A DNA stretch of 27,491 bases from Pleurotus djamor (taxonomy: Eukaryota; Basidiomycota; Agaricomycetes; Agaricales; Pleurotaceae). The translations under genes were made by a program, and so were the position numbers. This document shows, piece by piece, positions 19,937 to 27,491 of the stretch. The stretch lies in NCBI GenBank assembly GCA_029747585.1, contig JAPEVF010000615.1, positions 1 through 27,491 on the forward strand. The letters are read 5' to 3'. The notes beneath the pieces are model-generated. The model ran no database searches and had not been told where the DNA came from. It saw only the letters and a list, made by a program, of their open reading frames with translations. The number at the start of each line of letters is the position of its first letter. Positions within the stretch are counted from its first letter, which is position 1.

Positions 19937-20805
19937 GAGTTGATCAACGGGAAAAGGTGAACTGTTGAGTATTCGGGAAGAGCGTGTTTCAAGTGTTTCA
20001 AGTGTCGGATGAGCCTTAAAAGTAAGGAGGAGGGGGATAAACAAGAGGGAATTTATATACCTCTGGCCTTTGGGGGATGGGAGACACTATAGGGGAGAGG
20101 AGGAAAATACCCCACGATTCCTATCCTACTCCTCCGTCAGCCAATTGCATGACGTCGAAGAGGTGTTCGACCGACGAAAGAGGGCCAGTGCCGCGGAGCT
20201 CCAAAGAGGGAGCATTTTTCGATCGTCCGAAGGGATACCTCCTTCTCTGGTTCCTACTCACAGGCGGTCTTTTGGCTGTGTCGCACAGCGGATAGTCATG
20301 CAAACAAGACGAGGGTTCCTGGGAATTTGTGTCTGACAGGGACCATACGTACGTAAGTATCGAAGGGACGGACAAGACATCTATGCAGTGGCACCTGTAG
20401 AGTACACGGACGAGACGGCGAGTTCAACATGCATGCCAGCGAAGGCAGTTGAACTGTGGCGTGGAGTCCGGTTGATCATAGTCAGCAGTGGGGACGGCGA
20501 CACTGGGAGAAGAACGAGCTCTTGATGTCACCCCAAAAGGCCGCCGAAAGCATATTAGTCGTATTTGTGGATACAATAGGAATCCGGAGGTAGGTGCGCC
20601 AACGCCAACACCGTTCATCTCAGCGGATTCACAAGCTTGAAGTTCCTGTTCGTCGTGATCAAAAACAGACAGTGTTTTTTTCATCGCAATGACATAGCGC
20701 CAGCGCCAGTACGTATTCTTGACGTTCAACGTCAACCCCAGAGAAGTGAGCAATGTGAGCGGAACTAGGAGGAAGCGACGGAAGTAACGTTGGAAGATGA
20801 CGCGA
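19937..20805. other. Non-coding or undetermined sequence
   Basis: About 870 bp without a supported gene. It should include the promoter of the hypothetical gene at 19307-19936. A minus-strand frame of about 110 codons at 20424-20753 and a 51-codon frame from ATG 20814 overlap each other; neither shows family motifs. Confidence 0.4.
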
Positions 20806-20813
20806 TGACGTCA
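20806..20813. promoter_or_regulatory. CRE/ATF palindrome TGACGTCA
   Basis: This is a perfect 8-bp CRE site, preceded eight bases earlier by a TGACG half-site (TGACGCGATGACGTCA). bZIP factors of the ATF/CREB type bind such sites in fungi. No gene start nearby is secure. Confidence 0.4.
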
Positions 20814-21575
20814 TATCTTGGCGCTTTCTTTCCGTGGAAACATTGATAGGAGCTGATCAGGACGCGAAAAGGGGCGAACATACATACTACATGCCAAGTT
20901 CTCATGCTGATCGACCCAAGATTGCTTCGCGGGTTCATCTATTCAACCACAATTGATTCCGTTCTCCAAGAACAACTACCTTCCAAATGCATAGCATACC
21001 GGGTGCTCTATACCTTGAACAAACTTGACATCCACGAAGCTTCACGCAGGGCCGATCTCCTTGCCCTTAGCTTGAACATTGAATATTTCTATTTGCTTTT
21101 CAATCGTCGCGGCTGTCTCATGCGTAGACATGCTGTGTTGCTATGGAGTTGAGCAAGCTGTGTGCGGCGGAAGTGTCTCTCGTTGTACGTCGTACTACGC
21201 GGCGACGACGCTGGTCACCGGAACGCCTCATCATCATCACCCCCTACGACGTGCCTCATGAACGTTGAGTTGGATGCACTTCAAGCAACGGCGGTAACGC
21301 TACATCGTATCGTGGGTGGGTGTCAGCGATGCACACCCACAGACGCCCACAGAACCTGACAATCAATCCGTGGGGTGGATATCTGGATACCAGACAGGTA
21401 GTATGTTAAAATCAACAAGTCACGTTCAACGACGACGATCTCAGGTTCATCCTTTGGATCAAGGCTCAACGCGACAACATACATACCAATGTCAAAGACA
21501 TCCAAGCGTCATGGCATCTAAGCCAGTGTTCCGCAAAGAATATGCTCACCCCTTACGCATACGGGCAATCAGAGA

Positions 21576-21605
21576 ACATACATATGTACATACATACATA
21601 CATAG
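21576..21605. repeat. ACAT/TACA microsatellite
   Basis: About seven imperfect ACAT units, interrupted by ATATGT in the middle. Confidence 0.8.
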
Positions 21606-21948
21606 CATCCGTGACATCCGTGAATAAAGGGAAACACTGGCAACCGTTGAAACGGTGAATCAGGGTATACTTTTTGCTTCCGTGGTTGCTGTCATCGAGT
21701 GTGTGTCCAAAATCAACAATCGACATTCAATCAATCACGGGGGACGCGTCGAAGGGTGGGGAGGTAAACTTCAGGGAAACGCCCCCTGGCCCTGAATTCC
21801 CTTTTTTTCCGCCTTACCTCCTACCTCCTAGTACGACAGCATCAGGAGACGCGAAAATCTTGCACACGACTTGCACACGACGACGCCATCGCTGGGACTC
21901 GGAGGTCTCGAGCGAACTGCGCATCACTCGCCCTAAACGCACTATGGG

Positions 21949-22086
21949 CCTAGCTTCCGAGCATCCTAGTGCTCTCTAGTCGCGCTGGTACGAACTAGGA
22001 GCAAGACTAAGAACTAGTGGACTTTCCTAGCTTCGCTCGTACTCTAGTGCACGAGTAGTCCAGCACTACTCTACTAGGGAAGCTAG
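21949..22086. repeat. CTAG-dense tract with short inverted repeats
   Basis: Nine CTAG tetramers occur in about 138 bp, where about half a copy is expected by chance. Short hairpins are possible, for example GAGTAG-TCCAGCA-CTACTC at about 22053-22071. Confidence 0.6.
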
Positions 22087-22280
22087 CTGGTAGACATTGT
22101 GAATGGAAGTCTCGCCGCGCAGTACACGCTTCCGCAGTGCGAGCACCGTGACTCCGAGTCCTTGAGATTCGGACGAGGAGTGTTTGTGACGGTGCGAACC
22201 TCGTACTCGAAGTTGTGACTGGCGCGAGCAATTGTATTTGTCACTGAGAGACCTTCTCGCGTCCGAGTGACTTCTGAGAT

Positions 22281-22831
22281 CTGATTCTCGAAAACTCTCC
22301 CCCTCCCCCACCAGTGTGACATCGCATCAAACAACGACTTCTCGTCAACTTCTCGCAATCTCGTAAGATTCCTCCTTACTTCCCTTCACACTTCCCGCTT
22401 CCGCTTCTCCTTCTCCTTCTCCTTCTACTTCCACTTCTACTGAATACGATCTCACCGGCACCCCTCCTTCCTTATCTCCCCATACCCATACCCATACCGG
22501 TTCAAATGCCAGAAGAACCCTCCTTCTCCCTTCTCGAGCAGGGCCTTTGAGCTGTAGGCAAACGATCGCGTCTTCGACTTCCCCGTCAATCAACTTCGAT
22601 ATTCGTTCAATCGATCATTCCCTCTCATCCCCTCTACTAACCACTACACCTAATTCCATCTACTTACATCTTACCCCTCTCCAAAGTCCATCGACCTGTA
22701 CGCTGCACATATGTACCGCTGTCATGTAAGTAGATTGTCATTACTTCTGATCCAATACTCACATATTGAACCACTTCAAGGTTGTTGTAATGTACGCACC
22801 CATGACTCATGAGATACGCCCATACGTCCAT
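22281..22831 (+). other. C/T-rich leader-like region without a recognised CDS
   Basis: The plus strand is strongly pyrimidine-rich, with CTTCTC units (about 22390-22440) and three CCCATA units near 22478-22497, as in fungal promoters and 5' leaders. A 14-codon ATG frame at 22506-22550 and a possible donor GTAAGT at 22726 could belong to a 5' UTR or a non-coding transcript. No long coding frame follows downstream. Confidence 0.3.
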
Positions 22832-22873
22832 AATCCACAATCCACAATCCACAATCCACAATCCACAATCCAC
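22832..22873. repeat. Tandem heptamer AATCCAC, six perfect copies
   Basis: Six exact head-to-tail copies (42 bp) start after CCAT and end before AAG. The unit is not a CRISPR repeat: it is too short and has no spacers. It may be a replication-slippage minisatellite. Confidence 0.95.
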
Positions 22874-24207
22874 AAGATAACTTGAAGCCAGCCTGAGGAT
22901 TCCAAATCGAACGATCACCCTGGTGGACTCAACGTCGTCGTCGTCTTTGTACGAACAACAAGACAGGTGATACTTGTTGCGGATGGGGAACATACTCGAT
23001 CGCGAAAGGAATTGGTCCCGGACTCCTCAATCGAGATGTCCCTTATCCCTTGTTCCCCTCTGAATGGCATGTTCAGCACCGCCGTCGCTATCGTCGGCGA
23101 TAACGCGTCGATACCCAGATGCGTCGATACATTGTTGATTTACACATGCACATGCCTTTGAACCCTATTGAAGCAACGCGTTGTTATTCGGTTCGTATTC
23201 ACGATAACCTGAATCCTCATATACATATGGCGACAGCGTACAAGTGCATATGATAAGTACCTATGGATTATAAGCGTAACAATAGCAATTGCAATATAAT
23301 GAGCGACGCGCGACGAGCAATCCCAGTGAGGAAAGAACTCACCAAGGAAATGGTTATCCAAGGGAACTCTCAGTTCGTTGATTTTCAGGAAGTCACACCG
23401 TTATTCAGATAGAGTAAATGTGATCAAACGACCCAAAATCCAATTCCTACACAACCTACACAAACTACACAAAAATCATAGGAAAAGAAGGAGAACGAGT
23501 AATACAATACATACATCCCCAACCCGTTCCCCAACAAGGTCGTGCGGTGACTAGCACCACCGCCAAGGGGGATGGTTTGGAGGGTGTGTGGTAATACAGC
23601 GACGACGACGAAAGAAAAAAAGAAGGCGGAAGTGTGGAAGAGGGAGGGGGGAAGGAAAGGATTACAGAAAGCAAGGCGTAAATGCGATGTGAGATGTGTG
23701 AGCGTTCGGATGCGTATGTGCGTGTGCGTAGTGGAGGGGGGATATTAACGGAAGAACAAGTCCTGCCAACGATGAGGAATGCGTAGAGTAGTGTACTAGT
23801 ATGAAAACAAAGCGTGGTTGTTGCTACATTCAGTGTGTAATATGAAAACAAAAACAAAGAGATGATTNAAAAAATGAAGAGTGAAAGGTATATAATACTA
23901 TTGCTGCAATGGTGACACAAAGTCCACAGAATGAGAAGGAGAGAGAGAGAGTGAGAGAGATGGTCGTTTATATGATTTTCGTGAATTAATTCGGACTGAA
24001 TGTCGAATCGAATGCGGGAAAGGAGCGACGGCAAGACGCGATTCTTGAGTTGGGTTCTACAGGGCGTTGAAAGATATCATGAACAGAGAGAGAGAGGAAA
24101 GGTCGTTATGGTACATCATTTTGAGTGTGTCATCGCGTTGAAAATTTGCCGTGTTGCCGTAAGTGAGTGGTGAGATGGAGGAGAGGTGAGAGGAAAGGGG
24201 GGTGCGT
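22874..24207. other. Intergenic sequence and BTG-like 3' region
   Basis: No gene is supported. The plus strand from about 23580 to 24190 is purine-rich with GA repeats (near 23938-23966 and 24087-24101), which fits 3' UTR of the minus-strand BTG-like gene. A long minus-strand frame at 23465-24034 is C/T- and Ser/Leu-biased and contains an N at 23868; it is not convincing as protein. Confidence 0.45.
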
Positions 24208-25209
24208 TTAAGCACGAGCAGCGCGCCAGCTTCCACCGTTGTTGAAGCGGTTGTTCTTCATGGCGGGCTTGGGGGCAGCGGGCTTGGGCGCGCCACCAAG
24301 CATCACACCACCAGTGAGGACAGTGGTCTTTCCACCATCGTAGGGAGTCACCTCCTTCTTGTTCGTATCGATAAAGACACGAGCCTGGCGGGCACGCTCG
24401 CGTCTGGACTGCTTGAACGCTCCGTGCTCCTTGGCGCCATTGCTCCCGTTGGTGAACACGGAGGAGGCAGTGGAGACGGATGTGGCAGAGGAGACGGCCG
24501 AGACGACGGAGAAGGAGGAGCGGGACGATGAGCGGGAGTGCATGCTGTCGATGCTGTCTTCCGAGGTGGCGGAGAGGGGGGAGGAAGAGCGTGTGCTGGC
24601 GAGTGTGGAGGGGACGGGGAATTGGTCGAGAATGGGGGTCATCCATGTGGGTGCTGCGACTTCGTCTGCAATCATGGCGAAGATGGAGTCTTCCTCTTCC
24701 TTGTCCTGTTCGAGGAGCTGCTGCGCGAGGGTCTTGGAGGGGGACTTTGCCGAGGGGACGGGTGTGAATGGGCAGAAAGTGGTGGAGGGCTCGGAGTCGT
24801 CTTTATTGGAGTTGAAGGGAGCGGGAGACGGGAGCTCGTCTGACCAGATGGAGACGATCTGACCGAGGTTGCCGCCGAAGCGGACGGAGACACAGCCGGG
24901 GTCTACGAACAAGTCGAACTCGTTTGCGCCGAGCAGGAGCATCCAGTCGAACCACTGGATGCCGGCGGCAAGGCAGGCGGCGTAGATGGGACGCGGGGGC
25001 ATGCACGAGGGGGAGAGGGTCATGCAGCGGCGGCCGGAGCCTCGGAGGGGCTGAGTGGGGACCCAGGAGGCGGAGAAGGAGGCGATGAGGTTTGCCTCGA
25101 GGATGAGTTGGAGGCGGATGATGGTTGTGGCGGGGTAGGCGAGGATGAGGGGGCGGGTGAGGAAGGAGACGGCGTGGGCAACAGCGATGGAGAGAGTAGC
25201 AGAGGCCAT
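24208..25209 (-). CDS. BTG/Tob (anti-proliferative) family protein, 333 aa, intronless
   Basis: BTG/Tob proteins link the Caf1/Pop2 deadenylase of the CCR4-NOT complex to targets, promoting mRNA decay and restraining proliferation in animals. The ATG at 25209 starts MASATLSIAVAHAVSFL. The N-terminal 125 residues look like a BTG domain: a helical start, then PLRGSGRRCMTLSPSCMPPR (about 54-73), AACLAAGIQWFDWMLLLGA (77-95) and LFVDPGCVSVRFG (100-112), matching the RGSGYRC and WVDPGEVSVRIGE signatures of the family. Residues about 190-270 are Ser-rich and probably disordered; the C-terminus is basic with Gly/Pro/Lys repeats (APKPAAPKPAMKNNRF). The frame is open upstream to 25440, but that part reads as C/T-rich promoter. 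It is head-to-head with eS27. Confidence 0.72.
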   Translation of the reverse strand: MASATLSIAVAHAVSFLTRPLILAYPATTIIRLQLILEANLIASFSASWVPTQPLRGSGRRCMTLSPSCMPPRPIYAACLAAGIQWFDWMLLLGANEFDLFVDPGCVSVRFGGNLGQIVSIWSDELPSPAPFNSNKDDSEPSTTFCPFTPVPSAKSPSKTLAQQLLEQDKEEEDSIFAMIADEVAAPTWMTPILDQFPVPSTLASTRSSSPLSATSEDSIDSMHSRSSSRSSFSVVSAVSSATSVSTASSVFTNGSNGAKEHGAFKQSRRERARQARVFIDTNKKEVTPYDGGKTTVLTGGVMLGGAPKPAAPKPAMKNNRFNNGGSWRAARA

Positions 25210-25820
25210 GGTAAGAGTCGTGATGATGGTATTAGAAGTAGTAAGAGAGACGTGAAGCGAAGTAGGGAATCGGCCGGCGATGGAACAGGGGAGGCGGAGA
25301 GTGTATTTAAGTTGGGCGAGACGTGTGTAACGTGTCTGGTCGTCGGGCGAGCGATGCGCTGGAAGTAGAAAGGTGGGCACACTGAATGCAACGAAACCAA
25401 AAGGGCAAGCTACAGACAGCGTCAATGGTCGCCCTCGCACTAAACTAGTCCCTCTGCAAGCTCACCTTAGAAACGAAGAGACCAAGTCTAGTTGGAGAGA
25501 GAAGAGAGTGCTGGAGTGCTGGCTCTCCTCCCTCCCGTCCACCCAACCTTTATATCAACACCGAACAAAAGCGTCCTTCGCCCAAATACGGCAATCCCTA
25601 TTGTTGTTTATTGTCCCATTGTCCGCCAATTGTTCTCCTTGTGACACGCGTGACACGCCCTAAGCCAAACATTGCAACACACAACCCCCACCCATGCCGA
25701 GCTTTCACTCTCCGCTGCTCCGCTTCACAGAGGCTTGAACCTTATCTCTTCCACTAGTACACACAACTCGACGACTCCACACAGTCAACTTTTTCCTCCT
25801 CAGCCAGTCCACTCACCGCC
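25210..25820. promoter_or_regulatory. Divergent promoter region, BTG-like / eS27
   Basis: The 611-bp region serves both genes. On the minus side the sequence TTAAATAC lies about 90-100 bp upstream of the BTG-like ATG and the leader is C/T-rich. On the plus side TTTATATC near 25550 is a possible TATA element, and CCAAT-like text occurs near 25624. The eS27 leader is C/T-rich and ends in CACCGCC-ATGG. Confidence 0.5.
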
Positions 25821-26256
25821 ATGGTATGTCCATCCACTCTCCCTACGCAATACAAATTCTAACGACCTGACGCCAGCCTCTCGCCGTCGATCTCCTCAAC
25901 CCCTCTGCCGAGTACGAGCGCAAGCAGCACAAGCTCAAGCGTCTCGTGCAGTCTCCCAACTCTTACTTCATGGACGTCAAGTGCTCCGGTATGTTTTCCT
26001 TCCCTCTCTCTTCCATCCACACTCCCTCCAACACCGTCTGGTACAGGCTGCTTCGCTATCACCACCGTCTTCTCCCACGCACAGACAGTCGTCCTCTGCG
26101 GTTCCTGCTCCTCCGTCCTCTGCCAGCCCACTGGTGGAAAGGCTCGTTTGACCGAGGGTCAGTCCCCTCTTTCCCCTCTATTTCAACCACTTTGGCCCTC
26201 CCATCTCACCTACGGTTATCGCTTTTACAGGCTCCTCGTACAGAAGGAAGAACTAG
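25821..26256 (+). CDS. RPS27: 40S ribosomal protein eS27, 83 aa, four exons
   Basis: eS27 is a zinc-ribbon protein of the small ribosomal subunit. Exons are 25821-25823 (ATG only), 25877-25988, 26047-26157 and 26231-26256; introns of 53, 58 and 73 nt, all in phase. The protein reads [20 protein letters not shown] at the start. The zinc-ribbon cysteines are in KCSGCFAITT and [13 protein letters not shown]. It ends GSSYRRKN. The length equals the family norm (82-84). Codon use is C-ending biased (GTC, CTC, TCC), as expected for a highly expressed fungal gene. Confidence 0.97.
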
Positions 26257-27378
26257 ATTCATAATAACCAAAAATGTTCCCATTGGCATTATAGCGCATT
26301 TTGCATCTACCCACCCCCTTCTGTGTCTCTCTCCCTCTCTCTCATATCTGTATCACTTTCGAGATATCATCCAAAAACCCATCCTCTTGCTGGATCTCAT
26401 CCATATCGTGACTCGTTTGTGTGAACTCGGATGACTCGGTCCCGGCGGTTTGAGTGTGTTACTTATCTTATGGATGGAACTCGTGTGAGTCGAGTCTAGT
26501 CTGCTCCACATTGATATTGAGGATCCTCTTCTGTATATCGATCTGGGTATGTCCGTATGAGCCGTACGATAATCACCTCCACCATCGATAACACCCTACA
26601 TCGTACATCGTACTTACGTCCTGTGAGTCACCTAAGGGTCCGAGTCTAACCGCCCACCGACGTAAAAACCATCACTCAAACATACNTTTTTTACTCAATA
26701 CACCACAGTATGTACGCGTACGCATACGTATTCTTTGACAGGGTCCCCGCCTCCCACTTGGATTATCCTTCCAAAACCAAAAACCACCCACTTACAACAT
26801 TGCACCGCCCCTTCTCGGTATACACACACGTTTCCCGACATCCCCACGCACCCCTCCCAATACCCCAATCGATCAACGGTACCCAACACCCAAATTGGGG
26901 AGCCTTATACTTACTCGAACAACGCTAATCAACATCAACTTCCCGACAACGCCCATGAATAAAACAACACATCCCGCTCTGCTCTTTGTACATTATATAT
27001 TGTGCACATGAAGGGAAGAAAAACCGTTTTACGTCGTTAGGCATTACTGTTCGAGGCTCGACTCTATATCTCCATGCTCCATGTCCTCTAGTAAGTAGTA
27101 CAACAAAATCTCTCAGGGAATGGGAAGAGTTCGTGTCGACGTGTGCTGCGTAGATACCAAGATCCAACCTCGAACAATGAGTACTTGAGTCCCCAGTGAC
27201 CGCTTTGGATTGATTAATTATAAGGGGACAGGGAATAATAAGCTGCGGCCTCGTCCCCTCACGACCGCATGCATATGCGCGTTTCCCCCGCACGTCAATG
27301 CCCTCTCAATAGTCCGTCCTCTCAATAGTCAACTAGTCAATAGTCAATAAGGTATAAGGTACACACTAGTAACGGCGA
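26257..27378. other. Intergenic sequence downstream of eS27
   Basis: No gene is supported in about 1.1 kb. It includes an N beside T6 at 26686, GTACGCGTACGCATACGTA alternation near 26711-26731 and TATATA text near 26994. Minus-strand frames here lack family motifs and codon bias. Confidence 0.45.
27306..27349. repeat. TCAATAGTC short repeat, three full copies and a partial
   Basis: Copies start at 27306, 27322 and 27337, with a partial TCAATA at 27344. Spacing is 16 and 15 nt. They lie just upstream of the open frame at the right edge. Confidence 0.75.
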
Positions 27379-27491
27379 TGTCAAAATCACCATCACCATC
27401 ACCTTCGGCTATCCCTGAACGTAATGCAATGAACCGAAGAAAAGAGACAAAAAGAGCAAGTGTTCCCATGGAAAGACCAAGGATTGTACAC
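27379..27491 (+). CDS. Possible 5' end of a gene, cut by the window edge
   Basis: From ATG 27379 the frame stays open to the last base (37 codons). It begins MSKSPSPSPSAIPERNAMNR and continues basic and Ser/Pro-rich. The context AACGGCG-ATG is moderate. It is too short to identify; it could also be chance or the tail of a minus-strand gene. Confidence 0.25.

Larger units (their letters stand above)
20814..22280. other. Gene-poor region with simple repeats
   Basis: No gene is supported. It contains an ACAT-type microsatellite at about 21576-21605, an inverted GTGGGTG/CACCCAC pair near 21313-21343, a direct repeat of CTTGCACACGA near 21858-21881 and a CTAG-dense tract (separate entry). Confidence 0.5.

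Noticed and set aside
20424..20814. Overlapping minus-strand frames (about 110 and 51 codons)
   Set aside because: They occupy the same DNA in different frames, have no recognisable motifs, and attempts to join exons gave early stops.
22345..22593. Minus-strand frame with Glu/Gly/Val repeats
   Set aside because: It is the complement of CTTCTC and CCCATA repeats; low complexity, no splice or start support.
22832..22873. CRISPR-like array
   Set aside because: Units are 7 bp with no spacers, in a eukaryotic genome; it is a plain tandem repeat.
23465..24034. Minus-strand frame of about 189 codons with an N
   Set aside because: Extreme Ser/Leu/Ile bias from a purine-rich plus strand and no motifs; it better fits the 3' region of the BTG-like gene.
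24359..24862. Plus-strand frames opposite the BTG-like Ser-rich region
   Set aside because: Shadow frames caused by the biased codon content of the minus-strand gene.
25210..25440. N-terminal extension of the BTG-like gene to 25440
   Set aside because: The extra 77 codons are C/T-rich promoter-type sequence without family similarity; the ATG at 25209 begins the conserved domain.

Overview
The window is nuclear DNA from a basidiomycete fungus, most likely an Agaricomycete. The signs are many short GT-AG introns (mostly 43-65 nt), C/T-rich promoters, Kozak-like starts, and fungal housekeeping genes with dense intron patterns. No virus, transposon, CRISPR array, rRNA or tRNA was recognised.

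Layout, left to right. A two-exon gene of unknown function (238-2332, +) converges on translin (2471-3416, -). Translin shares a 145-bp head-to-head promoter with a HIT-domain gene (3562-4665, +). A 48-exon gene for the proteasome activator Blm10/PA200 (5095-13863, -) follows. I rebuilt all 48 exons by hand; every phase joins, giving 2,014 residues. Four more minus-strand genes lie upstream in tandem: an RXT2-like Rpd3L subunit (14207-15272), a Rex4/ISG20-like exonuclease-fold protein that has lost its catalytic residues (15451-16488), a tentative 64-residue protein (16752-17154), and biotin synthase (17212-18790). A fragmentary gene with a frame conflict lies at 19307-19936.

From about 19.9 to 24.2 kb there is no gene I can support, but the DNA holds a CRE palindrome, a CTAG-dense tract, a C/T-rich leader-like region and a 7-bp tandem repeat. 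Then come a BTG/Tob-like gene (24208-25209, -) and, head-to-head, ribosomal protein eS27 (25821-26256, +), whose first coding exon is the ATG alone. The right end is intergenic, apart from a short frame that stays open at the edge.

The genes do not form a pathway. Several share themes: RNA and nuclease biology (translin, Rex4-like), the proteasome (Blm10) and chromatin (RXT2-like). The most interesting points are an exonuclease homologue with all four acidic catalytic positions replaced, and a Blm10 C-terminal HbYX proteasome-binding motif encoded across an intron whose retention would keep the frame open and remove the motif. Six single Ns occur, five of them beside homopolymers; one interrupts the RXT2-like reading frame, so small frame problems here are probably assembly artefacts.
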